From Capnocytophaga haemolytica (GTDB lineage: Bacteria > Bacteroidota > Bacteroidia > Flavobacteriales > Flavobacteriaceae), in contig NZ_CP014227.1 of assembly GCF_001553545.1 (NCBI RefSeq), positions 518,501-582,500 of the forward strand: DNA of 64,000 nucleotides, written 5' to 3'. Below the pieces are notes generated by a model, which worked only from the letters and a program-made list of their open reading frames with translations, made no database searches and was not told the origin of the DNA. Shown here piece by piece: positions 34,721-44,703 of the stretch (positions are counted from its first letter, which is position 1; each line of letters opens with the position of its first letter). A program made the position numbers and the translations under genes.

Positions 34721-35107
34721 CTAAGCCCCGATTAAAGCTTTCAGTTCTGCTATTTGCGTTTCCCAAAGGCGTTTTGCTTCTTCTACCTCATCTTCAGGGG
34801 CGAAGTCAGTGATCACTAATGTTACTTCCTTGGTGAGTTCTTGTACGCGTATTTTAATCTCAAAGTAAATGCTTTCATCTTCTTCCTCTTGCCAACGAAA
34901 GCGCACATAATCATCTAACTTCTTGCGCAGTAGCAGTGCTGACTCTTCGCTGTTGTCCCATACGAAGGTGTAAACATCTTCATCAGAAGTGCGCACATCG
35001 TCAGCGTACCACATTGCCAATCCCGAAGGCACACTGATGTACTGATAAAGCATCTGTGGTGAAGCATTAACGCTAAACTCTAATTGGTATTTTGTTTTCT
35101 CTGCCAT
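34721..35107 (-). CDS. START-like (SRPBCC) domain protein
   Basis: 128 residues, single domain. The pattern KYQLEFSVNASPQMLYQYISVPSGLAMWYADDV matches the START-like/AHSA1 fold found across Bacteroidota, and the C-terminal helix is ALWETQIAELKALIGA-like. The fold suggests binding a hydrophobic ligand or partner, and the role is unknown. It starts just upstream of the aminotransferase, a pairing I associate with Flavobacteriia. Confidence 0.8.
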   Translation of the reverse strand: MAEKTKYQLEFSVNASPQMLYQYISVPSGLAMWYADDVRTSDEDVYTFVWDNSEESALLLRKKLDDYVRFRWQEEEDESIYFEIKIRVQELTKEVTLVITDFAPEDEVEEAKRLWETQIAELKALIGA

Positions 35108-35126
35108 AGTGTCTCGTTTTAAGAGG

Positions 35127-35203
35127 TAGGGATTAGCGGTCAGAGATCAGGGAATAGGAAGTTACGCACCGATCTCTGACTACTTGCTTCTGATCCCTAC
35201 TTT
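35127..35203 (-). repeat. 7-bp degenerate array, 11 units
   Basis: Fills the gap between the rny stop and the START-like gene start. The first half is purine-rich (TAGGGAT, CAGAGAT) and the second pyrimidine-rich. 35125-35147 and 35170-35200 are imperfect reverse complements. Confidence 0.82.
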
Positions 35204-36762
35204 GCAATATTCACTGCGCGGGTCTCGCGGATTACAGTAATCTTTACTTGCCCAGGATAGGTCATATCCGTTTGTATCTTCTGTGACAGGTTGAATGAAA
35301 GTTCAGCAGCCTTATCGTCAGTTACTTTTTCACTTTCTACAATCACGCGTAGTTCACGCCCTGCTTGGATAGCGTAAGCCTTCTTCACACCTTGGAAGGT
35401 AAAGGCGGCATCTTCCAGATCTTTCAGACGCTGGATGTACGAATCGAGCACTTGGCGGCGTGCCCCTGGACGTGCCCCGCTGATGGCATCACACACCTGC
35501 ACAATAGGTGAGAGCAGTGAGGTCATCTCTATCTCGTCGTGGTGGGCACCAATAGCATTGCATACCTCAGGCTTTTCGCCATACTTCTCTGCCCACTCCA
35601 TACCGAGCAGCGCGTGAGGCGTTTCTGTTTCAGTTTGTGGTACTTTGCCAATATCGTGCAGTAGCCCTGCGCGTTTTGCCAGCTTAGGATTTAAACCTAA
35701 CTCTGCTGCCATCACCCCACAGAGTTTAGCTACTTCGCGTGAGTGTTGCAAGAGGTTCTGTCCATAAGAAGAACGGTATTTCATACGCCCTACACATTTC
35801 ACCAATTCAGGGTGCAGACCGTGTATACCAAGGTCTATCACGGTGCGCTTGCCTATCTCTACTATCTCCTCTTCTATCTGCTTAGTAGTCTTCTCTACCA
35901 CTTCCTCAATACGCGCTGGGTGGATACGTCCATCGGTAACTAACTTGTGCAGTGATAAGCGTGCAATCTCGCGGCGTACGGCATCAAAGCACGAGAGGAT
36001 AATTGCCTCAGGGGTATCGTCCACGATGATTTCCACACCCGTAGCAGCCTCAAGGGCACGTATATTGCGCCCCTCGCGCCCAATGATGCGCCCTTTTACC
36101 TCATCGTTCTCAAGGTTGAACACCGATACGCAGTTATCTATTGCCTCTTCGGTACCTATACGCTGAATGGTGTTGATGATAATCTTACGTGCCTCTTGGT
36201 GTGCGGTAAGTTTAGCTTCCTCCACAGAGGTCTGTATATAAGCCATTGCGTCAGCTTGTGCTTCTGCTTTGAGTGAGTCGGTGAGTTGCTTCTTAGCTTC
36301 TTCTGCCGAAAGCCCTGAAATCACCTCTAATTGTTGCACTTGGCTCTTGTGCAAACGTTCTACCTCTTCTTGCTTCTTTTCGATTACCTCTATGCGCTCT
36401 TCTGCCTCCTGAGTTTTCTTCTCCAACTCATCTTTCAGACGCTTGTTCTGCGCCAATTCATTAGACACCTGCGACTCCTTATCGCGGATACGCTTCTCTG
36501 CCTCAGCCATCTTCTTATCCTTAGCAGCAATCGCCTTCTCGTGTTCTGCTTTGAGTTCTAAAAACTTCTCTTTAGCTTGATATATCTTCTCTTTCTTAAT
36601 ACTCTCAGCCTCGTTTTTAGCTTGCTTCAATAGGGTATCGGCTTGGGTATTTGCATCTTCTAATATCTTAGAAGCACCTTTCTTTTCCAGAACCTTAGCG
36701 ATGGCAAACCCTATTACAATGCCGACAATCACGCCGGCAACAATAATTAATATACTATCCAT
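35197..36762 (-). CDS. rny: Ribonuclease Y
   Basis: 521 residues. The N-terminal membrane anchor (about 4-24, [18 protein letters not shown]) is followed by a long coiled coil (about 35-160). A KH domain comes next ([19 protein letters not shown]), then an HD domain with [10 protein letters not shown] and LLHDIGK. RNase Y is a membrane-anchored endonuclease that starts mRNA decay. It lies downstream of zapA with the probable 6S RNA gene between them. Confidence 0.95.
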   Translation of the reverse strand: MDSILIIVAGVIVGIVIGFAIAKVLEKKGASKILEDANTQADTLLKQAKNEAESIKKEKIYQAKEKFLELKAEHEKAIAAKDKKMAEAEKRIRDKESQVSNELAQNKRLKDELEKKTQEAEERIEVIEKKQEEVERLHKSQVQQLEVISGLSAEEAKKQLTDSLKAEAQADAMAYIQTSVEEAKLTAHQEARKIIINTIQRIGTEEAIDNCVSVFNLENDEVKGRIIGREGRNIRALEAATGVEIIVDDTPEAIILSCFDAVRREIARLSLHKLVTDGRIHPARIEEVVEKTTKQIEEEIVEIGKRTVIDLGIHGLHPELVKCVGRMKYRSSYGQNLLQHSREVAKLCGVMAAELGLNPKLAKRAGLLHDIGKVPQTETETPHALLGMEWAEKYGEKPEVCNAIGAHHDEIEMTSLLSPIVQVCDAISGARPGARRQVLDSYIQRLKDLEDAAFTFQGVKKAYAIQAGRELRVIVESEKVTDDKAAELSFNLSQKIQTDMTYPGQVKITVIRETRAVNIAK

Positions 36763-36782
36763 CTTGTTAATAAAATATTTAT

Positions 36783-36955
36783 AAAAAAAGCCTATATTGA
36801 TTCAAATGTTTTGCGTAAAACTCTGAAAAACAGGTTTAAGGCTACTGAGCAGATCAAGTATCCACGCACGGTGGCACGCTTTAGCTGGCTCAACTCACCT
36901 TCTTTTACGATTGTTAATGTTGAGTTTACCAAAAAGTATAAATCAATATAGGCAG
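36783..36955 (-). ncRNA. ssrS: Probable 6S RNA
   Basis: A 13-bp perfect terminal stem (36790-36802 with 36941-36953) closes a loop of about 140 nt. A second stem pairs GTAAACTC near 36922-36929 with GAGTTTTAC at 36815-36823. An apical CCAC/GTGG hairpin lies in the middle. On the minus strand the closing stem is followed by seven T residues, as an intrinsic terminator. The long interrupted hairpin and the position directly after zapA are typical for 6S RNA, which binds RNA polymerase. Identification is structural and positional. Confidence 0.65.
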
Positions 36956-36978
36956 TAATCTTTGTCTGTGTACTTTGT

Positions 36979-37269
36979 TTATAGCATCTCGCTCAGCAGG
37001 CTGTCGAGGCGCGAGAGCTGTGCTTTAAGCTGCTCATCTTCCTTGCTTTCACTGAGGGCTACTTGTTCCACTTGTGTAGCCAGCACGATGGCACACATTG
37101 CTAAGGCATCCTGACGGTCTTTGAGTTGATATTGCTGCTCAAAGTTCTTTATCATTTCATTGACCTTCTTAGCGGCACGCCTGAAGGCTTCTTCCTCTTC
37201 ACGCTTGATATTCAATGGGTAAGAACGCTCCCCCACTGCAAGATTTATTCTGAGCATTTCCTCTTCCAT
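36979..37269 (-). CDS. zapA: Cell division protein ZapA
   Basis: 96 residues. The N-terminal globular part (RINLAVGERSYPLNIKREEEEAFRRAAKKVNEMI) and the coiled-coil C-terminus (QDALAMCAIVLATQVEQ) match ZapA of Flavobacteriia. ZapA binds and bundles FtsZ at mid-cell. It starts 3 bp after the coiled-coil gene stop; the two probably form an operon continuing to the 6S RNA gene. Confidence 0.88.
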   Translation of the reverse strand: MEEEMLRINLAVGERSYPLNIKREEEEAFRRAAKKVNEMIKNFEQQYQLKDRQDALAMCAIVLATQVEQVALSESKEDEQLKAQLSRLDSLLSEML

Positions 37270-37272
37270 AGC

Positions 37273-37566
37273 CTATTGTTTTGAGAGCTGCGCGATGCAA
37301 GCATCCACCTCGCGGATGAGTGCATTTATCTTCAACTTAGCTTCTTTTCTATGCTCTTTACTGCCTAATATACCATTCGCTACTCTTAGTAGTTCTTTTT
37401 CCTGTTGCAGTGAGGCAACCTCCTGTTGCAAGGTTTCCTTCTCCTCTTGTAGGTGAGCTACCTTTATGTGCAAACTACTGATAGTACTGCCCATCTGAGC
37501 TATTTTCTCCTTTAATAGAAGTGCTTTTTCTTCTAATAAAGCGGCTAACTGATGTATTTGGCTCAT
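37273..37566 (-). CDS. Coiled-coil protein upstream of zapA
   Basis: 97 residues, almost entirely predicted coiled coil with Leu/Glu/Gln heptads (LAALLEEKALLLKEKIAQMG and onward). There is no signal peptide. Its place in front of zapA and its character suggest a ZapB-like or ZapA-partner role, which is inference from context. Homologues of similar size occupy this place in related genomes, to my recollection. Confidence 0.65.
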   Translation of the reverse strand: MSQIHQLAALLEEKALLLKEKIAQMGSTISSLHIKVAHLQEEKETLQQEVASLQQEKELLRVANGILGSKEHRKEAKLKINALIREVDACIAQLSKQ

Positions 37567-37598
37567 TATAGTATAGCGAACTTTCGTATATTTGGGCG

Positions 37599-37606
37599 CA
37601 AAGATA
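37599..37606 (-). promoter_or_regulatory. -7 element of the zapA unit
   Basis: Minus-strand TATCTTTG, 33 bp before the coiled-coil gene ATG. Confidence 0.52.
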
Positions 37607-37698
37607 CAATATTATTTTTAAAAGTGCAACCTTTTCCCTAAATTAATTCATAGTATAGTTGTAATCATTTCATTATCAATAGATACTAAAATAAAAAA

Positions 37699-37722
37699 AG
37701 CTACCCATTTATGGGTAGCTTC
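37699..37722 (-). terminator. Terminator of the YD-repeat lipoprotein gene
   Basis: AAGCTACCCAT / ATGGGTAGCTT hairpin followed by a T-run on the minus strand, 29 bp after the stop. Confidence 0.8.
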
Positions 37723-37750
37723 TTAAATTTTATTAACCTAAAAAAACTTC

Positions 37751-38761
37751 TTAGTATTTGTACTCAATAGTGTGGATAGTACCATCTTTACCTTCAGGTT
37801 TGTCATTTCTGGTAAACTTGGTAGGGTAACCATTATCATTGTAGTTGTAATCATAGATATGTTGCTGAGTCCTCTTGTTGTTCTCATCATAATCCTCTTG
37901 GTTTGACAAGTTGTTCTTAGGACTTACACCTATCACAGTGTTTTCAGGATTTAGTGCTACTAACGCTCTTACATTCTTAGGATTGTTCTTGCCATCATAC
38001 TTATAAGTATTTCTTGACACTTGTGCTTTACCATTTGAAAGAACTTCATACTGTGTCAAACGACCTTCGCCATCAAAAGTAGAACGCAAGTAAGTAGGTA
38101 AGTTAGTTGTAACCTTTCCACTATCCTTATCAGTAACAGAAACAACAACCTCTACTGTCGCTACTGAACCATTGTAAGTAACAGTATATTTAGTAGTGGT
38201 CTTGTCACTTACTTGGTTGTACAGATTGCCAGAGGTTTCTACAACCCAAGAACTAACTCTTCCCTCACTATCATAGTCAACTCTCTTAGTAGTGGTTTGG
38301 TTGAAATCGCCAAAGTGCTCGTGTGTCTGAGTATGTTTTTCTTCGCTGTAAGTCAAGCGACCATTTCCGTCATACTGATAAGTCCCTACAGTTACATCCT
38401 TTAAGAAAACTACTGGTTTATTGTCTGTAACTGTCCTTTTACTGATAAGATTCTGTCCATTGTACTCGTACACAGTAGTTTTGTCTCCCCTTAAAAGAGC
38501 AATACCTTCGTATGTTTTAGTCTCTTCTTTTTCCAACAAGTTTGCTGTTGTACTTGAAGTGCTACCTGATGGCACTGTGTAAGTAGTTTCACTCTTTCCT
38601 AATACTTTTACAGCGTTCTCAGTTACCCAACTGTCAGTCTCTGAGGTTAGGAACCCTTTAAAGTCTGATTTCTGATCTCTGGGATTGTCTCCCCCATTGT
38701 CATCCTTGCTGCAGGCTGCAAATACCAACGCAACTCCTGCTAATAATGCAATTTTCTTCAT
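37751..38761 (-). CDS. Surface-type lipoprotein with YD-like repeats
   Basis: 336 residues. The lipobox is VFAAC with Cys17; the mature start C-S-K-D-D-N fits the Capnocytophaga surface-lipoprotein export signal. The body contains about six repeats with Tyr-x-Tyr-(D/N)-x-x-G-(R/N) cores (VYEYNGQNL, TYQYDGNGRL, VDYDSEGRV, TYKYDGKNN, YNYNDNGYP), similar to YD/RHS repeats or DUF4595-like beta strands. It is monocistronic, with its own promoter and terminator. The ligand is unknown. Confidence 0.72.
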   Translation of the reverse strand: MKKIALLAGVALVFAACSKDDNGGDNPRDQKSDFKGFLTSETDSWVTENAVKVLGKSETTYTVPSGSTSSTTANLLEKEETKTYEGIALLRGDKTTVYEYNGQNLISKRTVTDNKPVVFLKDVTVGTYQYDGNGRLTYSEEKHTQTHEHFGDFNQTTTKRVDYDSEGRVSSWVVETSGNLYNQVSDKTTTKYTVTYNGSVATVEVVVSVTDKDSGKVTTNLPTYLRSTFDGEGRLTQYEVLSNGKAQVSRNTYKYDGKNNPKNVRALVALNPENTVIGVSPKNNLSNQEDYDENNKRTQQHIYDYNYNDNGYPTKFTRNDKPEGKDGTIHTIEYKY

Positions 38762-38792
38762 TTGTTAAAAAGTTAATTAAATATTGATGCCG

Positions 38793-38800
38793 CAAATGTA
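38793..38800 (-). promoter_or_regulatory. -7 element of the YD-repeat lipoprotein gene
   Basis: Minus-strand TACATTTG, 32 bp before the ATG. Between here and 38980 the sequence is A+T-rich with no other visible feature. Confidence 0.5.
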
Positions 38801-38980
38801 CGCATAAAAAATTACCCCTTCTAAAAATTTAACAAACTTTAACATTCAAAGAATGTGTAATTGATGAAAATACTAAGTTTTAGATATTTTTCAAATAAAA
38901 ATTTAAGAATTTATTAACGCTTCAAAAAGAGCTTTCAAGCCTCAACTGAAGAGATATAAGGTAAAAATTACACAATAAAA

Positions 38981-39006
38981 AGTCGGGAAGCAATACGCTT
39001 CCCGAC
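38981..39006 (-). terminator. Terminator of groES-groEL
   Basis: GTCGGGAAGC / GCTTCCCGAC hairpin followed by a T-run on the minus strand, about 40 bp after the groEL stop. Confidence 0.85.
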
Positions 39007-39046
39007 CATTAGTATTAACTAAAAATATGATAATGGTATGAAAATC

Positions 39047-40684
<1,638 letters not shown>

Positions 40685-40703
40685 CTATGTTTAATTTAGT
40701 TTC

Positions 40704-40982
40704 TTAGATCACCGCAAGAACATCGCTCTCACGCATAATCAAATAATCTTTACCTTCAAATTTTAACTCAGTCCCTGCGTATTTACCGTATAACACAGTG
40801 TCACCCACTTTCAGGGTTACAGGGTTTTCCTTCGTGCCAGCCCCTACAGCTACTACTTTCCCCTTCTGAGGTTTTTCCTTTGCAGTATCTGGGATAATAA
40901 TACCTGACGCCGTAGTCGTTTCAGCTACAGCAGGCTCAATCAAAACTCTATCAGCCAACGGCTTAATATTCACTTTTGCCAT
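40704..40982 (-). CDS. groES: Co-chaperonin GroES
   Basis: 92 residues. [37 protein letters not shown] includes the mobile loop, and [11 protein letters not shown] the roof region. No CIRCE or HrcA site is visible upstream, and no clear -7 element, so read-through from secG is possible. The gap to secG holds a 7-bp array. Confidence 0.97.
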   Translation of the reverse strand: MAKVNIKPLADRVLIEPAVAETTTASGIIIPDTAKEKPQKGKVVAVGAGTKENPVTLKVGDTVLYGKYAGTELKFEGKDYLIMRESDVLAVI

Positions 40983-41034
40983 AATTCTTAAATTGTTTGT
41001 CTATCTTTAAATGTTTATACTTTCTTTCCACTGG

Positions 41035-41097
41035 GTACAGACCTCTGATCCCTGACCACTGGTCTCTGCCCTCCGATCACTAATCTCTATCTCCTAA
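41035..41097 (-). repeat. 7-bp degenerate array, 9 units
   Basis: C/T-rich units (CCTCTGA, TCCCTGA, CCACTGG, TCTCTGC, TCACTAA) in register between groES and secG. Confidence 0.8.
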
Positions 41098-41115
41098 AAA
41101 CCGTGCCAAGTGCTA

Positions 41116-41138
41116 AAAACTGACAAAATGGCAGTTTT
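41116..41138 (-). terminator. Possible weak terminator after secG
   Basis: AAAACTG / CAGTTTT hairpin with a short T-run on the minus strand, beginning inside the secG stop codon. Confidence 0.45.
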
Positions 41139-41517
41139 ATTGTCCCGTACCTGACGAAGTGGCAGGTAGTGTAGATTGTACAGGGGCACTGTTGGCAGGT
41201 GCTGCATTGTTAGTAGGCGCTTGCTGTGTAGGCACTGCTGGTGGAGGTGTTCCCCCTTCCAAGAGCTTAGAGTCGTCTCCTGTATTTGATAACAACAAAG
41301 TGTTGGCTACCAGTATCAATACACCGAGGGCAGTAGCAAAAGTCCAAGTGCTGCGCTCTAAGAAGTCACCTGTCTTTTTTACCCCACCTACTACCTGAGT
41401 GTTCCCTCCAAAGGTCGACGAAAGTCCGCCTCCTTTAGGATTTTGAACCATAATCACCAAAGCAAGCAGTAAGCATACTATCACGATGAGTACTAAAAAA
41501 ATGTTGAATGCTGTCAT
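41137..41517 (-). CDS. secG: Preprotein translocase subunit SecG
   Basis: 126 residues. Two transmembrane helices (FNIFLVLIVIVCLLLALVIMV and ATALGVLILVANTLLL) flank the conserved loop NPKGGGLSSTFGGN. A Pro/Ala/Thr/Gln-rich tail of about 40 residues follows. SecG assists the SecYEG channel. It begins 8 bp after the TPR gene stop. The order lptE - TPR protein - secG - groES - groEL is one I associate with Flavobacteriia. Confidence 0.92.
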   Translation of the reverse strand: MTAFNIFLVLIVIVCLLLALVIMVQNPKGGGLSSTFGGNTQVVGGVKKTGDFLERSTWTFATALGVLILVANTLLLSNTGDDSKLLEGGTPPPAVPTQQAPTNNAAPANSAPVQSTLPATSSGTGQ

Positions 41518-41525
41518 TTCTCTTA

Positions 41526-42353
41526 TTAATTATTTTCTTGTAATTGTTTAATACGTTCTATTTCGGCTGCAAAGTAACGACTTTTTTCTGGATATTTCAA
41601 AATTAATATTTCATAAGCCTGTATGGCCTGTTTGTATTTACGCTGATTTACATACACTTGCGCCAGCGTCTCCGTCATCAATTGTTGTGGATCGGCATTG
41701 GCTTCATTAGCCAAATTCACGTTGGAGACATAGTCTTTTGAAGCCTCAATCTTAGGATTGCTTTCCAAAAACTTATCAATGAGCTCAAACTTATGCGCTA
41801 CTTTTTCATCTTTATACTTCACAGGGCGCTCATCGGCTGATATATTTTCAAGCCACTCCGAAATATGCTCTGAATCGCTTTTAGGCTTCTGTGCAGGGGT
41901 CTCTTTCGGTACAAAAGCCGCTGCCAGCTCCTGATGGTTTACCAAATCCTCAGGGAAGATAGGTTCCTCAAAAATACTATCAGGCACCTTAGGGCGGAAT
42001 CCGTGTGGGTCATTATCGATATAGCTCACCTTTGGTGGTAAAAACTCTTCCTCAGCACGTTCACGTGCTTTACGGATACGTTCATAGTCGCGCCTCAACG
42101 CTGCAAAATCAGTGATAATGGTCTTTGAGTTGATAAAATCGAACAACACTGATCTGTCTGTCACGTGCACCGCTGCCAATTTTAGGGCTTTACTATACCG
42201 ATAATCTTTCTCAGAATGGAGTATCTTGAGCTGTAACACCCTTGCCGCCTGAAAATAAGGATACTCGTGCACAATCTCATCTAGCTCGTGCACCTGCTCC
42301 GTACTAATAGTGTACGGCAATCGCAATATGTCTACAAATTCTTTTACAGTCAT
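41526..42353 (-). CDS. TPR-containing hypothetical protein
   Basis: 275 residues, cytosolic. The N-terminal third has a helical region (DILRLPYTISTEQVHELDEIVHEYPYFQAARVLQLKIL). A charged middle follows, then a C-terminal tetratricopeptide-like repeat (ETLAQVYVNQRKYKQAIQAYEILILKYPEKSRYF). No enzyme motif is seen. Co-linearity with lptE and secG suggests an envelope-related task, but nothing in the sequence proves it. Confidence 0.72.
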   Translation of the reverse strand: MTVKEFVDILRLPYTISTEQVHELDEIVHEYPYFQAARVLQLKILHSEKDYRYSKALKLAAVHVTDRSVLFDFINSKTIITDFAALRRDYERIRKARERAEEEFLPPKVSYIDNDPHGFRPKVPDSIFEEPIFPEDLVNHQELAAAFVPKETPAQKPKSDSEHISEWLENISADERPVKYKDEKVAHKFELIDKFLESNPKIEASKDYVSNVNLANEANADPQQLMTETLAQVYVNQRKYKQAIQAYEILILKYPEKSRYFAAEIERIKQLQENN

Positions 42354-42360
42354 ACGAGTT

Positions 42361-42423
42361 AGGGGTCAGTAGACTGGCTTCTCACTCTTGGTTCCTGACT
42401 TCTCATTTCTGCTTTCTAGTGCA
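42361..42423 (-). repeat. 7-bp degenerate array, 9 units
   Basis: Fills the gap between lptE and the TPR gene. Units include AGGGGTC, TGACTTC, TCATTTC, TGCTTTC. It is followed by a perfect 7-bp stem GTGCAGC/GCTGCAC (42419-42435). Confidence 0.75.
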
Positions 42424-42437
42424 GCTTCGCTGCACCC

Positions 42438-42932
42438 TTACCAATCTGCCAGTGAAGCGTTGAATATATCTTGCGTGATGCGCTCAAATATCTGAGGGAT
42501 CGCCTCGCTCTTCACACTGTTGAACTGTGCTGCCCCTGGATAGTCATAGTAAAATGAGAACCGTTTCTCAAAATCCTTATTCTCCTCTTTGTTATTCGTA
42601 AAACGCACGTTTACACTGATGGTAAGCCTATTCTGTGCTGCCGTCTGATTCGCTGTAGCCGTCATCGGGGTGATGTTGAACTCCACAATCTCACCCTCGT
42701 ACACCAAGTCGCCATTGCGGTCGGTAAGCGAGAGATTTGTTTGGTTGTTGATCAAATCTTGCAAAGCCAAGGTAAAATCACGGTCGAGTCCAGGCTCCAC
42801 CAAAGGCGCATCATTGCGGAAGAAATTCACTTGGAACGTCTTCGCGTCCCCCGTGCTTCCCCCCGTAAAGTTGTAAATACCGCAGCCCGCTAAGCTGAGC
42901 AACAAACCACTGTATATGAGTATCTTTTTCAT
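42438..42932 (-). CDS. lptE: LPS-assembly lipoprotein LptE (Bacteroidota type)
   Basis: 164 residues from ATG 42932; an upstream ATG at 42983 lies before the promoter. Lipobox LSLAGC with Cys17. The body matches the Bacteroidota LptE family (GIYNFTGGS, DFTLALQDLINNQTNLSLT, GEIVEFNITPMTA, FSFYYDYPGAAQF, ITQDIFNASLADW). LptE plugs LptD in the outer membrane for LPS insertion. The 5' end and leader are duplicated at 44364-44440. Confidence 0.88.
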   Translation of the reverse strand: MKKILIYSGLLLSLAGCGIYNFTGGSTGDAKTFQVNFFRNDAPLVEPGLDRDFTLALQDLINNQTNLSLTDRNGDLVYEGEIVEFNITPMTATANQTAAQNRLTISVNVRFTNNKEENKDFEKRFSFYYDYPGAAQFNSVKSEAIPQIFERITQDIFNASLADW

Positions 42933-42953
42933 CACTTCACACAAAAAGCTGCG

Positions 42954-42961
42954 CAAGTTAC
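42954..42961 (-). promoter_or_regulatory. -7-like element of lptE
   Basis: Minus-strand TAACTTG with TTTGG further upstream. It is a non-consensus variant of TAnnTTTG and is retained in the duplicated copy at 44364-44440. Confidence 0.4.
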
Positions 42962-43050
42962 TATTTTTGTGTGAGCTGACCAAATTTTTAAAGTAAAATA
43001 TTTTATAATAAAGGCGTATGTATTTGTAAATAAGGTAAATACACAGATCT

Positions 43051-43086
43051 AAAAAAGCCGTTTAGAAGAAGCTAAACGGCTTTTCA
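43051..43086 (-). terminator. Terminator of the first paralogous lipoprotein gene
   Basis: AAAAGCCGTTTAG / CTAAACGGCTTTT hairpin with a T-run on the minus strand, 26 bp after the stop. Confidence 0.85.
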
Positions 43087-43111
43087 AGTATTAACTTTCA
43101 AACATTTTAGT

Positions 43112-44251
43112 TTAATCCTGAAGCGATAGTTTTAGTACTTCTCCCTTATAGGTAACAATATGTTTTGCTAAAGCTCCTCCTACTCTCGCTACAAAAATAT
43201 ACGTTTTACCCTTCTCGACGGCTGTAAACACGGCTTCTCCTTTATTATTAGTATACATTTCAGTAGAATAACGACTGTTGTAAAATAGTTTTCTAATTCT
43301 TTCGTCCAAATTGCCTCTTACAAATTGCTCATTGAGGTCTATATCCGAAGGTATATCAGCGAAAGCCTCGCGTTTGATCATAAACACCGACTGCCCTACG
43401 GCTATTTTACCCCCTTCTACAACCTCTACTGCAATGGGCTTAGAGGTAATCGAAAAGTGTACTTCATTCACTTTCTCAGGATCATAATACGCATTTAGAA
43501 TTGCGTAATTTTCTTCACCTAATACAATAAAGCTGTAGTCAGGAAGGTTTCGCTCTAAATCCCCGAAAAACACGTTCCCTTGTGCATCTGTAGTTTTCCT
43601 AACAACAAAAGGATTAGTATTAAAATACCGATCTATTTTAGCCTTGTTAGCAACATAATTCTTTGCGTGACTGAAAAGAACACCTCGTGCCGAGTCATCG
43701 TTTGTAGCGTATATCTTCATATTTGCCAATGCTGCGCCATCCTTTACTACCGTAAGCCTTATGCCACGATCTACCTTTACCGCCGTGAGTTGCACATCGT
43801 TCCTGCCCGCCACTATTGTAAAGCTCTTCTCTTGTGAAAGAGCTTCGCCTGTGGAAGAAATGGCTTGTATATAAACAGTCTTGCCTATGTATAGGGTAGC
43901 AACAAAGTCAAAAACACCATTTGAGTTCTTACGAATTGCCGTCCAATCTTTCTTGTCATAGCTATAAGTCACCCATACATTACTCAAGTCAATGTTTTGC
44001 GCCGTTACGGTTACATAAACATTGGCATACTGCTCTGGCGTGGTAGAGGTTTGGGTGTTACCGCCAGGGGTAGTAGGCGTCTGAGTACTACCACCAGGCG
44101 TAGTTGGGGTTTGCGTACCTCCGCCGTCTTGTGTGGTTGGGGTTTGCGTAGTACCGCCTTGTGGTTTCTGAGGTGCATCGCCACCCTTGTCATCTTTGCT
44201 ACACGCAGCCATTGCGAGGGCTGCCATTGCCAATAAAAATAAATTTTTCAT
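43112..44251 (-). CDS. Surface-type lipoprotein with TQTPTTPGG repeats (paralogue A)
   Basis: 379 residues from ATG 44251. Lipobox AMAAC (Cys17), mature start C-S-K-D-D-K, as in exported surface lipoproteins. Residues about 25-65 are a tandem Gly/Thr/Pro linker. The folded part has repeated beta-rich segments (VYVTVTAQNIDLSNVWVTYS, TTDAQGNVFFGDLE, NNKGEAVFTAVEKGKTYIFVARVGG) resembling carboxypeptidase-regulatory-like folds. It is similar along its whole length to the next gene (44704). The function is unknown. Confidence 0.72.
   Translation of the reverse strand: MKNLFLLAMAALAMAACSKDDKGGDAPQKPQGGTTQTPTTQDGGGTQTPTTPGGSTQTPTTPGGNTQTSTTPEQYANVYVTVTAQNIDLSNVWVTYSYDKKDWTAIRKNSNGVFDFVATLYIGKTVYIQAISSTGEALSQEKSFTIVAGRNDVQLTAVKVDRGIRLTVVKDGAALANMKIYATNDDSARGVLFSHAKNYVANKAKIDRYFNTNPFVVRKTTDAQGNVFFGDLERNLPDYSFIVLGEENYAILNAYYDPEKVNEVHFSITSKPIAVEVVEGGKIAVGQSVFMIKREAFADIPSDIDLNEQFVRGNLDERIRKLFYNSRYSTEMYTNNKGEAVFTAVEKGKTYIFVARVGGALAKHIVTYKGEVLKLSLQD
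44048..44165 (-). repeat. Coding tandem repeat (GGxTQTPTTP linker)
   Basis: Three to four imperfect copies of a unit of about 30-33 bp encode GGxTQTPTTP-like peptides in paralogue A. The linker separates the lipid anchor from the folded domain and could vary in copy number by slippage. Confidence 0.75.
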
Positions 44252-44363
44252 AAGAAACAAAATTTTTAAAATGTAAATGAATCCAAAATTTAGGTATTAG
44301 GGCTGTTCATTCTAACTATTTGATAGTAAATAAGTAGGCGCTTTATCCTATCTTCTTCCCATC

Positions 44364-44440
44364 AAGCTGAGCAACAACCCACTGTATATGAGTATCTTTT
44401 TCATCACTTCGCACAAAAAGTTGGGCAAGTTACTATTTTT
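44364..44440 (-). pseudogene. Duplicated 5' fragment of lptE
   Basis: 77 bp identical at all but four positions to 42892-42968, which is the lptE leader, -7-like element and first 13-14 codons. The copy then loses similarity and cannot make a protein. It lies upstream of paralogue A and downstream of paralogue B, as expected if a unit of (lptE 5' end + lipoprotein gene) was duplicated in tandem. The rest of 44252-44703 holds the 11-bp array and a terminator. Confidence 0.85.
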
Positions 44441-44600
44441 TCACAAAACAACAAAATTTTTTAATAAAATTTATTGCTGATGATTTTGTAATAATCTACA
44501 AATCAATGTGTTTTATAAAAAGAGAAAATAACTTAATACCTCATTGAATAGGTAAAGAAAAATCACCTTTCTCAGTAAAAGAAAACTCGAAAGTAGGGGT

Positions 44601-44644
44601 AAGACTATCTTAAGAAGAGGATAAACGAACACCAAACGAAGAAG
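44601..44644 (-). repeat. 11-bp degenerate array, 4 units
   Basis: Units at 44601, 44612, 44623 and 44634; AAACGAACACC and AAACGAAGAAG are the clearest. It lies just before the terminator of paralogue B. Confidence 0.65.
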
Positions 44645-44650
44645 ACCATC

Positions 44651-44683
44651 AAAAGAGCTACCTCATTACCGAGGTAGCTCTTC
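44651..44683 (-). terminator. Terminator of the second paralogous lipoprotein gene
   Basis: AAGAGCTACCTC / GAGGTAGCTCTT hairpin with T-rich sequence on the minus strand, 21 bp after the stop. Confidence 0.8.
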
Positions 44684-44703
44684 CCTTAATATAATTATCC
44701 ATC

